Below, piece after piece: positions 1 to 10,400 of a stretch of DNA of 64,000 nucleotides. How positions within the stretch are numbered: position 1 is the stretch's first letter; the number at the start of each line of letters is the position of its first letter. The stretch covers positions 81,979-145,978 of the forward strand of contig CAYPTY010000005.1 in NCBI GenBank assembly GCA_964413935.1, read 5' to 3'. A program made the translations under genes and the position numbers. The DNA comes from CAYPTY01 sp964413935 (GTDB lineage Bacteria; Bacteroidota; Rhodothermia; Balneolales; Balneolaceae). The notes beneath the pieces were generated by a model that saw only the letters and a program-made list of their open reading frames with translations, was not told the origin of the DNA and did not search any database.

Positions 1-621
1 TACCGCAATGCCGATGGCTCAGATGCCAGTATGTGCGGAAACGGAGCCCGGTGTCTGGCCGCATTTGCCAGTCAGAAAGGCCTTGGCAACAAGCTTCGGT
101 TTAATGTTCATGAGGCCATTTATGAAGCTGAAGTAGATGGCAAACAGGTTAGTGTACATTTCCCGGATGTTGAAGCCCCGGTTAAAACGGAATCATCCGG
201 TGAACAACTATTGCAGATTTATACCGGAACCGAGCATGTGGTTCGATTTTCGGATAAACATTTACTTGAGGATGAAGATGCTCTGCGGTTGCTGGGCAAA
301 GATATTCGCCAGGATGAGCAATTTCTTCCAAACGGCACCAATGTGAATTTTTTGTACCGCCGGCATCATAATGAATTGTTGCTACAGACTTTTGAAAAAG
401 GGGTTGAAGGCCTCACCCTGGCCTGTGGTACCGGAGCTATTGCCTCAGCAGTGGCCGCTCACCATCATTTTGAGAAAGATCGCCACGAAAAATATAAAAT
501 CAGGGTTAAGGGCGGCAATCTGACGGTATCTTTTAACTATGATTCCAGGAAAGAACGCTATAGGAACATCATCCTGAAAGGTCCCGCAATTTTTGTTTTT
601 GACGGACATGTTAAAATCTGA
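1..621 (+). CDS. dapF: Diaminopimelate epimerase, 5'-truncated by the window edge
   Basis: Diaminopimelate epimerase interconverts LL- and meso-diaminopimelate for lysine and peptidoglycan synthesis in the cytoplasm. The frame is open from base 1 and begins with NADGSDASMCGNGARC, the family motif holding the first catalytic cysteine (codon 34-36). The second catalytic cysteine is in LACGTGAIAS (codon 424-426). The family is usually about 260-280 residues, so roughly the first 60-70 residues lie outside the window. An ATG at 31 sits inside the catalytic motif and cannot be the true start. The stop overlaps the start of the next gene by a few bases, which suggests co-transcription. Both thiol residues are intact, so the enzyme is probably functional. 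Confidence 0.96.
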   Translation, partial: YRNADGSDASMCGNGARCLAAFASQKGLGNKLRFNVHEAIYEAEVDGKQVSVHFPDVEAPVKTESSGEQLLQIYTGTEHVVRFSDKHLLEDEDALRLLGKDIRQDEQFLPNGTNVNFLYRRHHNELLLQTFEKGVEGLTLACGTGAIASAVAAHHHFEKDRHEKYKIRVKGGNLTVSFNYDSRKERYRNIILKGPAIFVFDGHVKI

Positions 622-1903
622 TTTCCCCCGACTTCTTATTATCTCCCTTCTGCTCTTAAATTGTATTTCGGATAGCAGCCTTCAGACCGGCCGCTCCGGA
701 GCATCTACTGCATCCGGTTCCTTTACCATTGAACAGCAGTTTGTGCGTGTAGATGAAGTGAAAAGCGTACAGTTTTATCGCAGTAGGAATGAGCAAAACC
801 CTCCGATTATCGAGCTGAATTCAGGGGATCGACTCAAGCTGACTTTTGATGCGCTCACCGATTTCTCTATGCAATATCGGATTGAGTTTACTCATCATGA
901 TAAAGACTGGAGACGAAGTATCCTGCTGCCGGAGGAGTATCTGAGTGGACTTCAGGAGTTGTATATCACAGGTGGGCGGAGAAACCTGCTTAACCGGCCA
1001 AGCTACTTCTCTTACTCCACCGAGTTTCCCAATCGGAATACAAGTTTCAGGGTCAGTGGTAACTACCTGATGCATGTGTATGAGCAAAGCAGCAACCGCA
1101 AAGTAATGGTTCTGCCCTTTTTTGTGCATGAAAATGAAGGACAGATCCAATCCAGAGTTGAAAAACTGTTTACCACCGGTTTTCGGGGGCGCGCTCAGCA
1201 TCAGCTCTTCAGTGATTATGATTATCCCGATTTTATTCAATTCCCTCAGTTCGATCTGCATTTTGCTTTTGCACAGAATCAATTCTGGGGACAAACCCAG
1301 TATCCCACTATTTTCTCCACCATAGGAGACGGAATGATTGAGTTTCATCAATCCCGGAAAGAAGCTTACCCTGCCGATTTTGAGTTCAATACCATTGACC
1401 TGAGTGAGCTCAGCGAGTTAAGCGCTGATGGCTTTCGTTTTCTGGACTTTGACCAGGCCAGTGTTCCCCCTGCACTTTTACTTCGGGAAGATGTTCAGAA
1501 TCTGAGTGCGGATACCATACGCACCCGCCGCAATCGTTTTGGTATTATAAAAAACAGCAGAGAGTCTCAGTACCTGGAAGCTACTTTTTCCTTTATCCCC
1601 AGATTCGATGTACAATCCGACACCGACCTTTTCCTGACGGGTGATTTTATTCAGTGGCAAATTTTACCTGAATTCCGCCTGCAAGTGGATTCCACGCTGG
1701 GCTGGTGGCAAGCCTCAGCAGTACTCAAGCAGGGCAGTTATGCCTATAAGTATGTGCTTGTTCGAAATGGTGAAGTAGATTTCCTCAGCACCGAGGATGG
1801 ATTCACACGCAACCGACAGGAATACCAGAGCTTCGTGTATTATTACGATCCCAACCGGAATTTCTACCGGTTACTTTCCACCATGAACTTCACTGCCGAT
1901 TGA
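608..1903 (+). CDS. Type IX secretion system plug protein (DUF5103 family)
   Basis: The 431-residue product starts with a hydrophobic signal (LLIISLLLLNC) that may be a relaxed lipoprotein signal. The body matches what I recall of the DUF5103/T9SS-plug family: an N-terminal beta-sandwich with VDEVKSVQFYRS, FTHHDKDWR and later Y-rich segments such as FVYYYDPNRNFY near the C-terminus. In Flavobacterium the plug protein closes the periplasmic side of the SprA translocon pore. I chose ATG 608 over an earlier in-frame ATG at 593 because it leaves a cleaner signal peptide; both overlap the end of dapF. It implies that the host has a type IX secretion system, although no other T9SS component is in this window. 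Confidence 0.82.
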   Translation: MLKSDFPRLLIISLLLLNCISDSSLQTGRSGASTASGSFTIEQQFVRVDEVKSVQFYRSRNEQNPPIIELNSGDRLKLTFDALTDFSMQYRIEFTHHDKDWRRSILLPEEYLSGLQELYITGGRRNLLNRPSYFSYSTEFPNRNTSFRVSGNYLMHVYEQSSNRKVMVLPFFVHENEGQIQSRVEKLFTTGFRGRAQHQLFSDYDYPDFIQFPQFDLHFAFAQNQFWGQTQYPTIFSTIGDGMIEFHQSRKEAYPADFEFNTIDLSELSELSADGFRFLDFDQASVPPALLLREDVQNLSADTIRTRRNRFGIIKNSRESQYLEATFSFIPRFDVQSDTDLFLTGDFIQWQILPEFRLQVDSTLGWWQASAVLKQGSYAYKYVLVRNGEVDFLSTEDGFTRNRQEYQSFVYYYDPNRNFYRLLSTMNFTAD

Positions 1904-1905
1904 GT

Positions 1906-4900
1906 CTAAAAATCGATTCCGATGGAGAAATAATGGATGGGTCTATTACCAAAACCCGTACGCTCATAAGGCCATCCCACATCCCAGCGGAAAGGCAGCC
2001 CAAGCACAATGGTTCTCAAACCGAATCCGGCCCCGATCAGCACATCACCATCGTAATATGAGCCGGTTCCGGTGGCACCGGAGCCGTCTACAAAGGTTCC
2101 TGTTTCTTCACGACCCACGGTGAAGTCCAACCCTTTATCATTGATGATGGGATCACCGTTCTCATCGAAGAGGCTGTAATCGATGTCCAGTCCCCATGAC
2201 ATACCCGCGTCGATAAAAGCTGCTCCGGTCAGATTGTATAAGGGAAGGATGGGTATAGGACCGGGTAAAATTGCCGCAAAGAGTGGAAAGCGGAATTCGG
2301 CATTGGTCAGGGCAAAACGGGTTCCGTTTATGGCATTGAATTCAAAGCCACGCAACGGTAATGCCGGCAGGGTAAAGAAGGAATCCGCGAGCCGGTCGAA
2401 TGGCAAATTATTGTTGGCGAAACGCTGGTTGATCCATCCCAGACGCCCACCTAAGAAGTATGTCTGTGATCCCGGGCCAAATGAGGCTGCACCCGAACCA
2501 CGAATTGCAAAAGTATATCCGTATCCCAGGTCAAAATAGTGTCTCCAATCGCCCAGTACGGAAGTAAAAGACTCTGAATCGGAGATCAATCCCGGACTAC
2601 CGGATAAGCTAACCGAATACCGGGTGCCTTTGCGCGCTGTAATAAATCCGGGCAGGGTTTTGTCAGAAGTGTAAATAAGCTGAGGATAAATGAATGCTGA
2701 GGTCTCTCTGGGACTGAAATCAGGCGTAGGAGCAGGTTCATCCCCATTCGGGGTATTATCAAATGCGCCGGAGAATAAGGAGGAATAATCCCGAACGATG
2801 CTGACCGCATTCAGGCTGACATCCACTCTTCTGAATTTATCCAGCGGATACTGAAGATCCACTCCCCCTCCGAAATTACGGAATCGGAAAAGTTCGCCGT
2901 TGAAGGTCTGAAAGCTTTGCGCAAAGTGGAAGAAGTTGAAGATATAGTTGGTTCTGTTTTTAAAGTAACCATAGCGAACCGTGTATAAACTGTTTCTGAG
3001 ATCAAACTGCAGGTTAGAACCGAATGAGAGCTGGTGATCACCCAAAAGATCACTGAATACAAGCTCTGCCAGTGCAAAGGATCCAAAACCGGTGTTAAAG
3101 TTACCCCCGGCGTAGGTGATATCCGGACTGAAACTCAGTCTGTAATCGCGCGGCACATATCGCCCGTCGTCTGTCAGATTAGCCTCAGGTTCAAAAAGGT
3201 CCAGATTTTCCAGTTCCAGGGTAGAATCCTGCATCACCTCTTCCGCAAAAACATAATTTCGAAAGTCGATAACGCTGTTGTCCACTACTTCTTCCTGCTG
3301 CTCTTCTTCTGCTTCGGTTTCTTCAAGTTCTGCAATTACGGCTGCTGTATCTTGCTGTAAGGCCAGCTGTTTTTCCCGATAGATATCTTTCACATACTTC
3401 ACAGCCGGTACACGCTGCTCCATGCTCTCCTGCGCCCTTCTTTGTGCCCAGTAATTCGGACTGGGTTCTTCTGAAAGCCGTCTCGTGAATGGGGATTTCA
3501 TCAGGAACACGTCCACATAGCCCTCATTGATAGAGTTCAGGGCAAGCCTGCTTCCATCTGCTGAGATGGAAATCTGCATTACACCAGACTGCAGATTGGT
3601 CAGCGGACGTACCGTTCGGCTGTCCAGGTTAAATTCATACACATTCTGTATTCCGTTCTTATCGGAAATAAATACCATACGATTGGTGCGGGTAACCTGA
3701 GGCCTGAATTCACTCCATATTGGGGTCTTGGTTAGCTGTATGGCACGGGCATCACCAACCTTAACACTGTAGATATCTGTGCTGTAGATATCGTCGTGCA
3801 TTAATTGCTTGTAATCGAACTGATATTTATTCAATTCAACATTTGCCCCTCTTGTGGAGGTAAAATAAATGGTTTCCGAATCTGCTCCCCAGGTAGGTTC
3901 AGTATCCGAGAAGAAATCCCGGGTGACATTCACGAATTTCTTGCTCTCAAAATCGTATACAAAAATATCCTGAAATGGACCGATGTTAGCATCAAATGCC
4001 AGTTTGCTTCCATCTGGCGACCATGACACAGATCCGATTGCATCCAGAGTGGAAAACTTAAGCCTGGTTACTTTTCCCGTCTGATACTCAATGATTGCGA
4101 TGTCGTCCCTGCCTTGTGATTTGGCAGACAAAGCGATTTTTGTTCCGTCCGGCGACCAGGTAAGGTTAGGATTAAGAATGTTCAACTCTTCAAATCCGGT
4201 ATCCTTATTGCCATTTGTTAGGGTTTTTAGCCTTTGCCCATTTATTGCAGAAATGACACTCACATTAAACACACCACCGTCGTTGGTGATGATGGCTACT
4301 TTATCACCCTGAGGCGAAATTGCCGGACTGGTGTTATAAGGTCCGAAACTCCCTCTTTTGGTTATCAGACTGGCAATTTCTTTTGTTTCTTCCCGCTCTG
4401 CAACCTCAGGGAAATAGCGCTCCTGAAGGGCATCCTGCCACTGTTCAGAAAGTTCGCCCACACTGAGTCCAAGAGATTGGATAAATCCGGCCTGTACGTT
4501 CCGGGTCACTTTAATTCGATTCAGAATTTCGGCAATTTTCTGGCGCCCATAGGTTTCAGCAATGAAATTCCACATGGACTGCCCTCCACGGTAAGCATAG
4601 TAACCGCTGAGCTGAGGAATAGGTGGCAGGTAATTATTGATAACTGCATCCCGAATGAACATGTCAGTGTTTGAATCCCAGCCCAGGGCCATGTATTCGG
4701 CCAAGCCTTCTTCAAACCAGAGTGGGAAAACCAGCTGGATATTGTTGCTGATTATAGATTGAATAGTCCCACCGTAAAACATATCGTTGAACACGGCATG
4801 CACCAGTTCATGGTGTAGGGTTCGACGATAATCATTGAAATCTCCATCAAAAGGAAGCGTAATTCGATTCTTGAGTTTGTCGGTTACACCACCAATCCCC

Positions 4901-5235
4901 TCGGCGTCTATGGGTAGAGCTACCACATTGGTCTGTGAGAAATCGTTATGAGAATCATAAATGATTACCCGGATGCGGTCTACTATCTGATGGTTGAAGT
5001 CTTCCGAAATCTGTTGCAGCGATGATTCCAGAGCGTATGTAGTAAACTCAGCCAGTTCGTAGTTTTTGGAATCGTAATAGTATATATCAAAATGTTCTGA
5101 CTGAATATATCGCCATTCAAACTCGTGGTATTGTACCCGGTTTTTGCCAAAGCCAAAATATTGGGCTGATGCCGTCTCGAAGCTGCATAAATGAAACAGC
5201 AGTCCAAAGCTGATCAGAATTAAAGTCTTTCTCAT
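1906..5235 (-). CDS. Peptidase MA-like / TolB-type propeller / Omp85-like barrel fusion protein
   Basis: This 1109-residue exported protein has a signal peptide (cleavage near residue 24, TASA/Q). A gluzincin-type peptidase domain follows, with HELVH at 142-146 and a downstream WFEEGLAEY at 173-181 that can supply the third zinc ligand. From about 290 to 600 there are repeated WSPDGTKIA/PTWGADSE segments typical of PD40/TolB beta-propellers. A low-complexity acidic linker sits near 620-670. The last ~400 residues are rich in alternating aromatic strands and end in SIGIDF with a terminal Phe, like an Omp85/surface-antigen barrel. It is the last gene of the minus-strand run that starts at 15414. 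Substrate and topology are unknown; it may be a surface protease or an assembly factor for outer-membrane proteins. Confidence 0.8.
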   Translation of the reverse strand: MRKTLILISFGLLFHLCSFETASAQYFGFGKNRVQYHEFEWRYIQSEHFDIYYYDSKNYELAEFTTYALESSLQQISEDFNHQIVDRIRVIIYDSHNDFSQTNVVALPIDAEGIGGVTDKLKNRITLPFDGDFNDYRRTLHHELVHAVFNDMFYGGTIQSIISNNIQLVFPLWFEEGLAEYMALGWDSNTDMFIRDAVINNYLPPIPQLSGYYAYRGGQSMWNFIAETYGRQKIAEILNRIKVTRNVQAGFIQSLGLSVGELSEQWQDALQERYFPEVAEREETKEIASLITKRGSFGPYNTSPAISPQGDKVAIITNDGGVFNVSVISAINGQRLKTLTNGNKDTGFEELNILNPNLTWSPDGTKIALSAKSQGRDDIAIIEYQTGKVTRLKFSTLDAIGSVSWSPDGSKLAFDANIGPFQDIFVYDFESKKFVNVTRDFFSDTEPTWGADSETIYFTSTRGANVELNKYQFDYKQLMHDDIYSTDIYSVKVGDARAIQLTKTPIWSEFRPQVTRTNRMVFISDKNGIQNVYEFNLDSRTVRPLTNLQSGVMQISISADGSRLALNSINEGYVDVFLMKSPFTRRLSEEPSPNYWAQRRAQESMEQRVPAVKYVKDIYREKQLALQQDTAAVIAELEETEAEEEQQEEVVDNSVIDFRNYVFAEEVMQDSTLELENLDLFEPEANLTDDGRYVPRDYRLSFSPDITYAGGNFNTGFGSFALAELVFSDLLGDHQLSFGSNLQFDLRNSLYTVRYGYFKNRTNYIFNFFHFAQSFQTFNGELFRFRNFGGGVDLQYPLDKFRRVDVSLNAVSIVRDYSSLFSGAFDNTPNGDEPAPTPDFSPRETSAFIYPQLIYTSDKTLPGFITARKGTRYSVSLSGSPGLISDSESFTSVLGDWRHYFDLGYGYTFAIRGSGAASFGPGSQTYFLGGRLGWINQRFANNNLPFDRLADSFFTLPALPLRGFEFNAINGTRFALTNAEFRFPLFAAILPGPIPILPLYNLTGAAFIDAGMSWGLDIDYSLFDENGDPIINDKGLDFTVGREETGTFVDGSGATGTGSYYDGDVLIGAGFGLRTIVLGLPFRWDVGWPYERTGFGNRPIHYFSIGIDF

Positions 5236-5272
5236 AACTCAGTAAATCTTGTCGGATAAAGAATCTGAATGC

Positions 5273-7450
5273 CTAAGCAGGCTCGAAATCAATTTGCCTT
5301 TTTTCCAGATCCGTATTGGTCACAATAATCTCAATTTTATCGCCCAGCTGGAATCGTTTTCCGGTTGATCTTCCGATCAGGCTGTGGCTGCGCTCGTCAT
5401 AGATATAATAATCGCCGCTCAGCTTGGAAACACGGATCATGCCCTCGCAATAAACGTCATCAAGTACCACAAAAACACCGTGGTTGGTCACGCCGCTGAT
5501 GGTACCGGTGAATTCCTCACCAATTTTATCCTGAAGAAACTCCACCTGTTTCAGTTTGATGGAGTCCCGTTCAGCTTCAACGGCATCTCTTTCCTTCTCG
5601 CTACAATGCTCACCGCTTTTCTGCAGTTCCGCATACTTGTAGGTTTTTGAGTTGCTGTTGTAGGCTTTCAGGATTCGGTGAACAATAACGTCGGGATAAC
5701 GGCGGATGGGGCTGGTAAAGTGTGTATAATATTCAAAACCGAGTCCGAAATGCCCATGGTTATCCGGACTGTAAACGGCTTTAGCCATGGCACGGAGGGT
5801 CAATCCGTTAATGATAGCCTCATAATTGGTATCCTTTACCTGCTCAAGCAGCTCCTGTACATCAGCCGGAGTGATGCCGTTGTGTACCTTGAATTTAATA
5901 CCCAATGGTTTCACGTTTTCAGCAACGTCATTCAGTTTTTCCTTGTCCGGTTTATCATGAATACGATAAAGGAATGGATAAAAGTCTTTTTGTTTGCGCT
6001 GTTTCTTCCCTCCTTCTTTCTCACGGATCATTTCGATGTGATGAGATACCGTTTTATTGGCCATAAGCATGCATTCCTCAATCAGGCGGTGGGCAAAAAT
6101 GCGCTTTTTGATTTTCACATCAATAGGATTTCCCTCCTCATCCAGCACGAATTGAGGTTCCGGGGAGTTGAAGTCAATGGCACCTTTTTCAAACCTCCGC
6201 TGATTCAGCCTGCGAGCCAGGCCTGCGGCCATTAATACCTTATCCTGAAGGGGATGCTCTTTTCCGTCAATGATTTCCTGGGCTTCTTCATAGGTAAAGC
6301 GCTGCTTGGAGTGGATCACCGTCTCCTCTACCGAGTAATTCACCAGCTTTCCCTGGGGAGAAATCTCCATAAAACAGCTGTAGGTGAATTTATCCTCGTT
6401 CGGACGCAGAGAACATACTCCATTACTTAAATGCTCCGGGAGCATGGGAATGACCCGATCAACCAGATAAATACTGGTAGCTCGATCGTATGCTTCCTTG
6501 TCCAGAGCTGAGCCCCGCGGCATGTAATGGGTAACATCAGCAATATGTACACCCAGATAGTAATTCCCGTTATCCAGCTGTTCAATGCTCAGTGCGTCAT
6601 CAAAATCTTTGGCATCGTGAGGATCGATGGTAAACACGATCTCTGAGCGAAGATCACGCCTGCGTGCACATTCCGCTTCATCCAGTTCAGTTGAAATATT
6701 CTCCGCGAAATCAATAACGGCAGCAGGGAAAGAGGTTTTGAACTCTTTGTCGACCAGAATCGACATCATATTGGCCTCATGCGAGCCGCTTTTACCCAGC
6801 GACTCCAGAATTACAGCCTCCGGCATGGCTTTGGGATGCGCCCAGCTCTCCAGTTTGAATTTAACTTTGTCGTTGACCCCTGCCCCATTGATATTCTCAG
6901 GGCGCACATAAAAATCAACGTGAGCCGAATAATGATCACTCTCGATTATAAAACGATCCTTACCCACAGATTTCAGGGTCCCCACAAAGTAGTCCTTGGC
7001 CCGTTTGACCACAGAAAGTACTTTTCCCTGGGCTTTCCTGTTATGGCCGCCACTCTTGGTTATTTTGATGCGAACCATATCGTCCTGCAGTGCCATGCCC
7101 ACATTGCCCTGAGATATTTTTATGTCTTCCTCAAATCCTTCAATGCTGACGTAGGCATCACCCCGACGTGTAAAATCGATGCTGCCGGTAAAAACACCGG
7201 GTTCATCATCTTCGGGAACTTCTTCGGCCTCCGGCGCCTCAATGCGCAGCATAATTTCTTCTCCGTGTTCAGAGATGAGACCCAGATGAGCCAGTCGCTG
7301 ATAGGCTTTCTGTAATTTCTTGATTTCTTTTTTTGATGTGAAGCGCAGATAATCCTGGAAATAGGTTTTAGGCAGGCGGGCATCTAAGTTTCGCTCCAGA
7401 AGGTCAAGAATGGTTTCTTCCAGAGAACTCAGATTGTGTTTATTTGACAT
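5273..7450 (-). CDS. rnr: Ribonuclease R
   Basis: RNase R is a processive 3'-5' exoribonuclease of the RNB family that degrades structured RNA. The 725-residue protein has an N-terminal winged-helix-like segment (about 1-70), cold-shock-like OB domains (about 85-215), and the RNB catalytic domain. The acidic catalytic motif TIDPHDAKDFDDA lies near 274-286, with four aspartates for metal binding. Later RNB signatures include HFTSPIRRYPDVIVHR. The C-terminal S1 domain (about 635-715) contains GTISGVTNHGVFVVL. Length and domain order match the family. The gene lies 23 bases after the TamB-like gene and 37 bases before the next, in one minus-strand run. Confidence 0.96.
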   Translation of the reverse strand: MSNKHNLSSLEETILDLLERNLDARLPKTYFQDYLRFTSKKEIKKLQKAYQRLAHLGLISEHGEEIMLRIEAPEAEEVPEDDEPGVFTGSIDFTRRGDAYVSIEGFEEDIKISQGNVGMALQDDMVRIKITKSGGHNRKAQGKVLSVVKRAKDYFVGTLKSVGKDRFIIESDHYSAHVDFYVRPENINGAGVNDKVKFKLESWAHPKAMPEAVILESLGKSGSHEANMMSILVDKEFKTSFPAAVIDFAENISTELDEAECARRRDLRSEIVFTIDPHDAKDFDDALSIEQLDNGNYYLGVHIADVTHYMPRGSALDKEAYDRATSIYLVDRVIPMLPEHLSNGVCSLRPNEDKFTYSCFMEISPQGKLVNYSVEETVIHSKQRFTYEEAQEIIDGKEHPLQDKVLMAAGLARRLNQRRFEKGAIDFNSPEPQFVLDEEGNPIDVKIKKRIFAHRLIEECMLMANKTVSHHIEMIREKEGGKKQRKQKDFYPFLYRIHDKPDKEKLNDVAENVKPLGIKFKVHNGITPADVQELLEQVKDTNYEAIINGLTLRAMAKAVYSPDNHGHFGLGFEYYTHFTSPIRRYPDVIVHRILKAYNSNSKTYKYAELQKSGEHCSEKERDAVEAERDSIKLKQVEFLQDKIGEEFTGTISGVTNHGVFVVLDDVYCEGMIRVSKLSGDYYIYDERSHSLIGRSTGKRFQLGDKIEIIVTNTDLEKRQIDFEPA

Positions 7451-7473
7451 TATGTTAATTCAGGGGTGTTGAT

Positions 7474-10400
7474 TCAGGGATTATTCTTTGACGCTGTGAT
7501 CTGTGAGTCATCAGCGTTCTTTTTCTTTGATTTTTTGATACCAAACAATCTACCAAAAAAGCGGCCGATTTTTGAAAAGAATTCGTTACCGCTGTCGAAC
7601 TCGATCTGAGCTTCAATACCAACTCCGTTTATGTCCTGCACCTGCTGGGTGGTACTGCTCAAACCTGAATTAAAGGAAGGATCCTGCCGGTGAAAAGCTG
7701 TGACCGATATGGTCTGGTTAATGCGGTAGGTAGCCCCCAGATCACCAATATTGGACTGCTGCCCCGTAAGCTGACCTTCCCGGCGGAAAACTAAGCGATC
7801 ATTGTAAAGGCGAAGAGCCACACCAAGGTCTACCTGATTAAATTCATTCAGGTTGAAGTCAATATCCAGACTGCTTACATCACTTTTTAGCAGGGAATTG
7901 ATCTGGGATGAGAGCAGAGGAGAAATCACCTGACTGGACAAAAAAGGATTTAGTACTACCGAAGAACCGGATAAACCGGATGCAATGGTGTTATTCTGAT
8001 CCTGCGAAGAACAGATGGGCACAAATCTGCCGGTCAGCAGCAATGAAGTAGCCTGAAGCAGTTTTTCATCTTCTGTGCTGTTCAGTGCATTCAGCTGCGT
8101 TTGCAGGGTGTTGTCCTGTATGTTATCAAGTGCATTGGGCAGGCGGAATCTGAAGTTATTTTCAATTGCCGACAAGGTACCCCCGATATTCAGGGCCAGT
8201 TCAACAGGCCGGCGTTGGGGAAGTTCATTGGGATCGTTGATTCGGTCCTGATTGGTACAACTCAGACTGCGCACATCAGGCCGGGAATTATAAACAGCCG
8301 TCAGGTTCAGGCGGGCATCATCCGGCGGACCCTCAAATACGATACTTCCGCCGGGTTCCAGACTCAGCCGGCGTGAGAAAATCTCACCACTCACAAAGTT
8401 GTAATTCCCCGATTGGATATCGTAGCGACCGAACATGCGTAAAGCCTGGTCTTCCAGTGATATCTGCATACGTAAATTACCTCTGGATGAAATCTGATCG
8501 CCCGTTACCGGATCAAAAATCAGGTTTACTCCAATAGCCTGGCTGCTTTCAAAACTCATATCCAGCGTGAAACGCTCATTGAAACTTAGTTCTCTTGGGT
8601 CAATTACCTCATTACCGGGCAGAACGGTTCCATTTTCCGGTGTTTGTTCATTGGTCTGATCAAAGGACTTGACCCTGCGGATGAACTTCCGGTTTTGCTC
8701 AACGGTAGTTTCCTCCAGCAGCTGTACCCCGATGGATGTTCCCTGTGTAAGAACAACCGGTCCCTCCGTGGCAAGAACCGGATTGAATGAGGTCCCGGTC
8801 ATAACTACAGTCCCGGTCCCGAAAGCATCCCCGTAAAAAGGGCTATCGATACTGAAGCTGTTATTCAGGAAGTGGAACTCATCCATTTCAAGGCGCAGGT
8901 CAATATCATGATTTTGTGAAAAGTTGTTGAAGTCGTACCTGCCATTCAGCGTTGCCATACCCCCGCTTGGATCGATGATGAAGAAATCACTGAACTCAAG
9001 ACCTCTTGCAGAGGAAAAGACCAGATTACCAAGAGCGTAGTAATAGGTTTGCAGAAACCGGGGTTGAATATAAATGGATTCATCCGCAGAATATTCAACC
9101 TCAAAATCATAGTCTTCAAGATTACCGCGGAAATATCCTGACCCGGTGACCCTCCCCTCCATTTCTGTGAATACCTTTGGTGCTATAAAAGGGAAGATCC
9201 ACATGTCGATTTCGTTAAATGCCAGGTCGAAATAATACAGGGAATCCGGTACGGTCTGCGTTTCCAGATCCGGCGCGTTGATATAACCGTCAATCCGTAT
9301 GTTTTGGCCACTACGATTATTCCGGATAAAATAATCTGGATACTTGGTTGAATCCGTCAGAATACTGATCTGCGTATCGAATCGGTTCAGATCAGCATTG
9401 AAGGCACTGTTGATGGTTATATCCCCTACAATGTTATCCGAAAAGGACAGCTTTTCAATTTCAAGCTTCCCCTGTATGGAAGGACTCTGCGTGAGTGATC
9501 TTGTGGAAAATTCCCCGTTCAGGATACCGGCAAAAGCAATACGGCCATTAATCAGTTCGGATAGATCGCTTAAATCAATATTCTGAATGTTATACTGCAT
9601 GGAATCTCTCACATCCTGGCTGATCACCCCATTCAGCCTGAGCAGCTGTTCATCATTTACAGCCAGGAATTCATCGATGATCAGTTCTTTCTGATTCGTG
9701 TACCGGATCACGGGTTGACTCAAGTTAAGCCACTGATAATTTTTGTTACCCAGCAGGATATCGCGGATGGTCAGGGCGTGTTCTGTATCCTTCAAACTCA
9801 GATCGGCAAGCAGCTCAAAGCGCGCATCCTCACCCAGGGTGTCAATTTTTTGGTAGAAATACAGAGAATCGTTTTGAAGGCGGCTCGCAATTCGAACGCC
9901 CTGCAGTTGATAATCCCCAATCTCTATATTTTTAATTCCACTGTTGATTTCCAGGCCAGAAAAGTCACGAATCCGGCTGTTATACCTGAAATTACCGGTT
10001 ATTTGTGCGGTAAGGGAATCGACCAGTACTTCATCAAAGGTGTTGAATACATCTACCAGGCTCAGATTGAAGAGAAGATTGCGTGAATCGGCATTAATAT
10101 TTCCGATCAGCTGGGCGGTAGAGGTAATTTCGGGAAGTGTGGGGATGTAGCGGTTAAGAATGGACAGGTCTTTGGCCTGCAGATCATAGGACAATTCAAG
10201 CCTTCCGGTGTTTTGGGCAATCAGGCTGTCAGGCCTTACCTCATGATCGGCTGCGAAGATGATTTCATCCTCGTAACGCTTTACAAAATAATCCAGCCAG
10301 TGCATACCCACTGATCGTATGCGTTCAGGGTTGATATCCCCGCTCAGCACCAGGTCCATTGGGGTACTGGTGAGTCTGAGTACCCGCGCCTCTTCCGGTG

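Noticed and set aside
31..60. Start of dapF at ATG 31
   Set aside because: This methionine is inside the MCGNGARC catalytic motif. The frame is open to base 1 and clearly continues upstream.
821..1351. Long minus-strand frame opposite the T9SS plug gene
   Set aside because: It is antisense to a gene with a recognised family, and its translation has no family resemblance.
6779..7315. 178-codon plus-strand frame opposite rnr
   Set aside because: It is antisense to the cold-shock domains of RNase R, and the translation looks like a random shadow.
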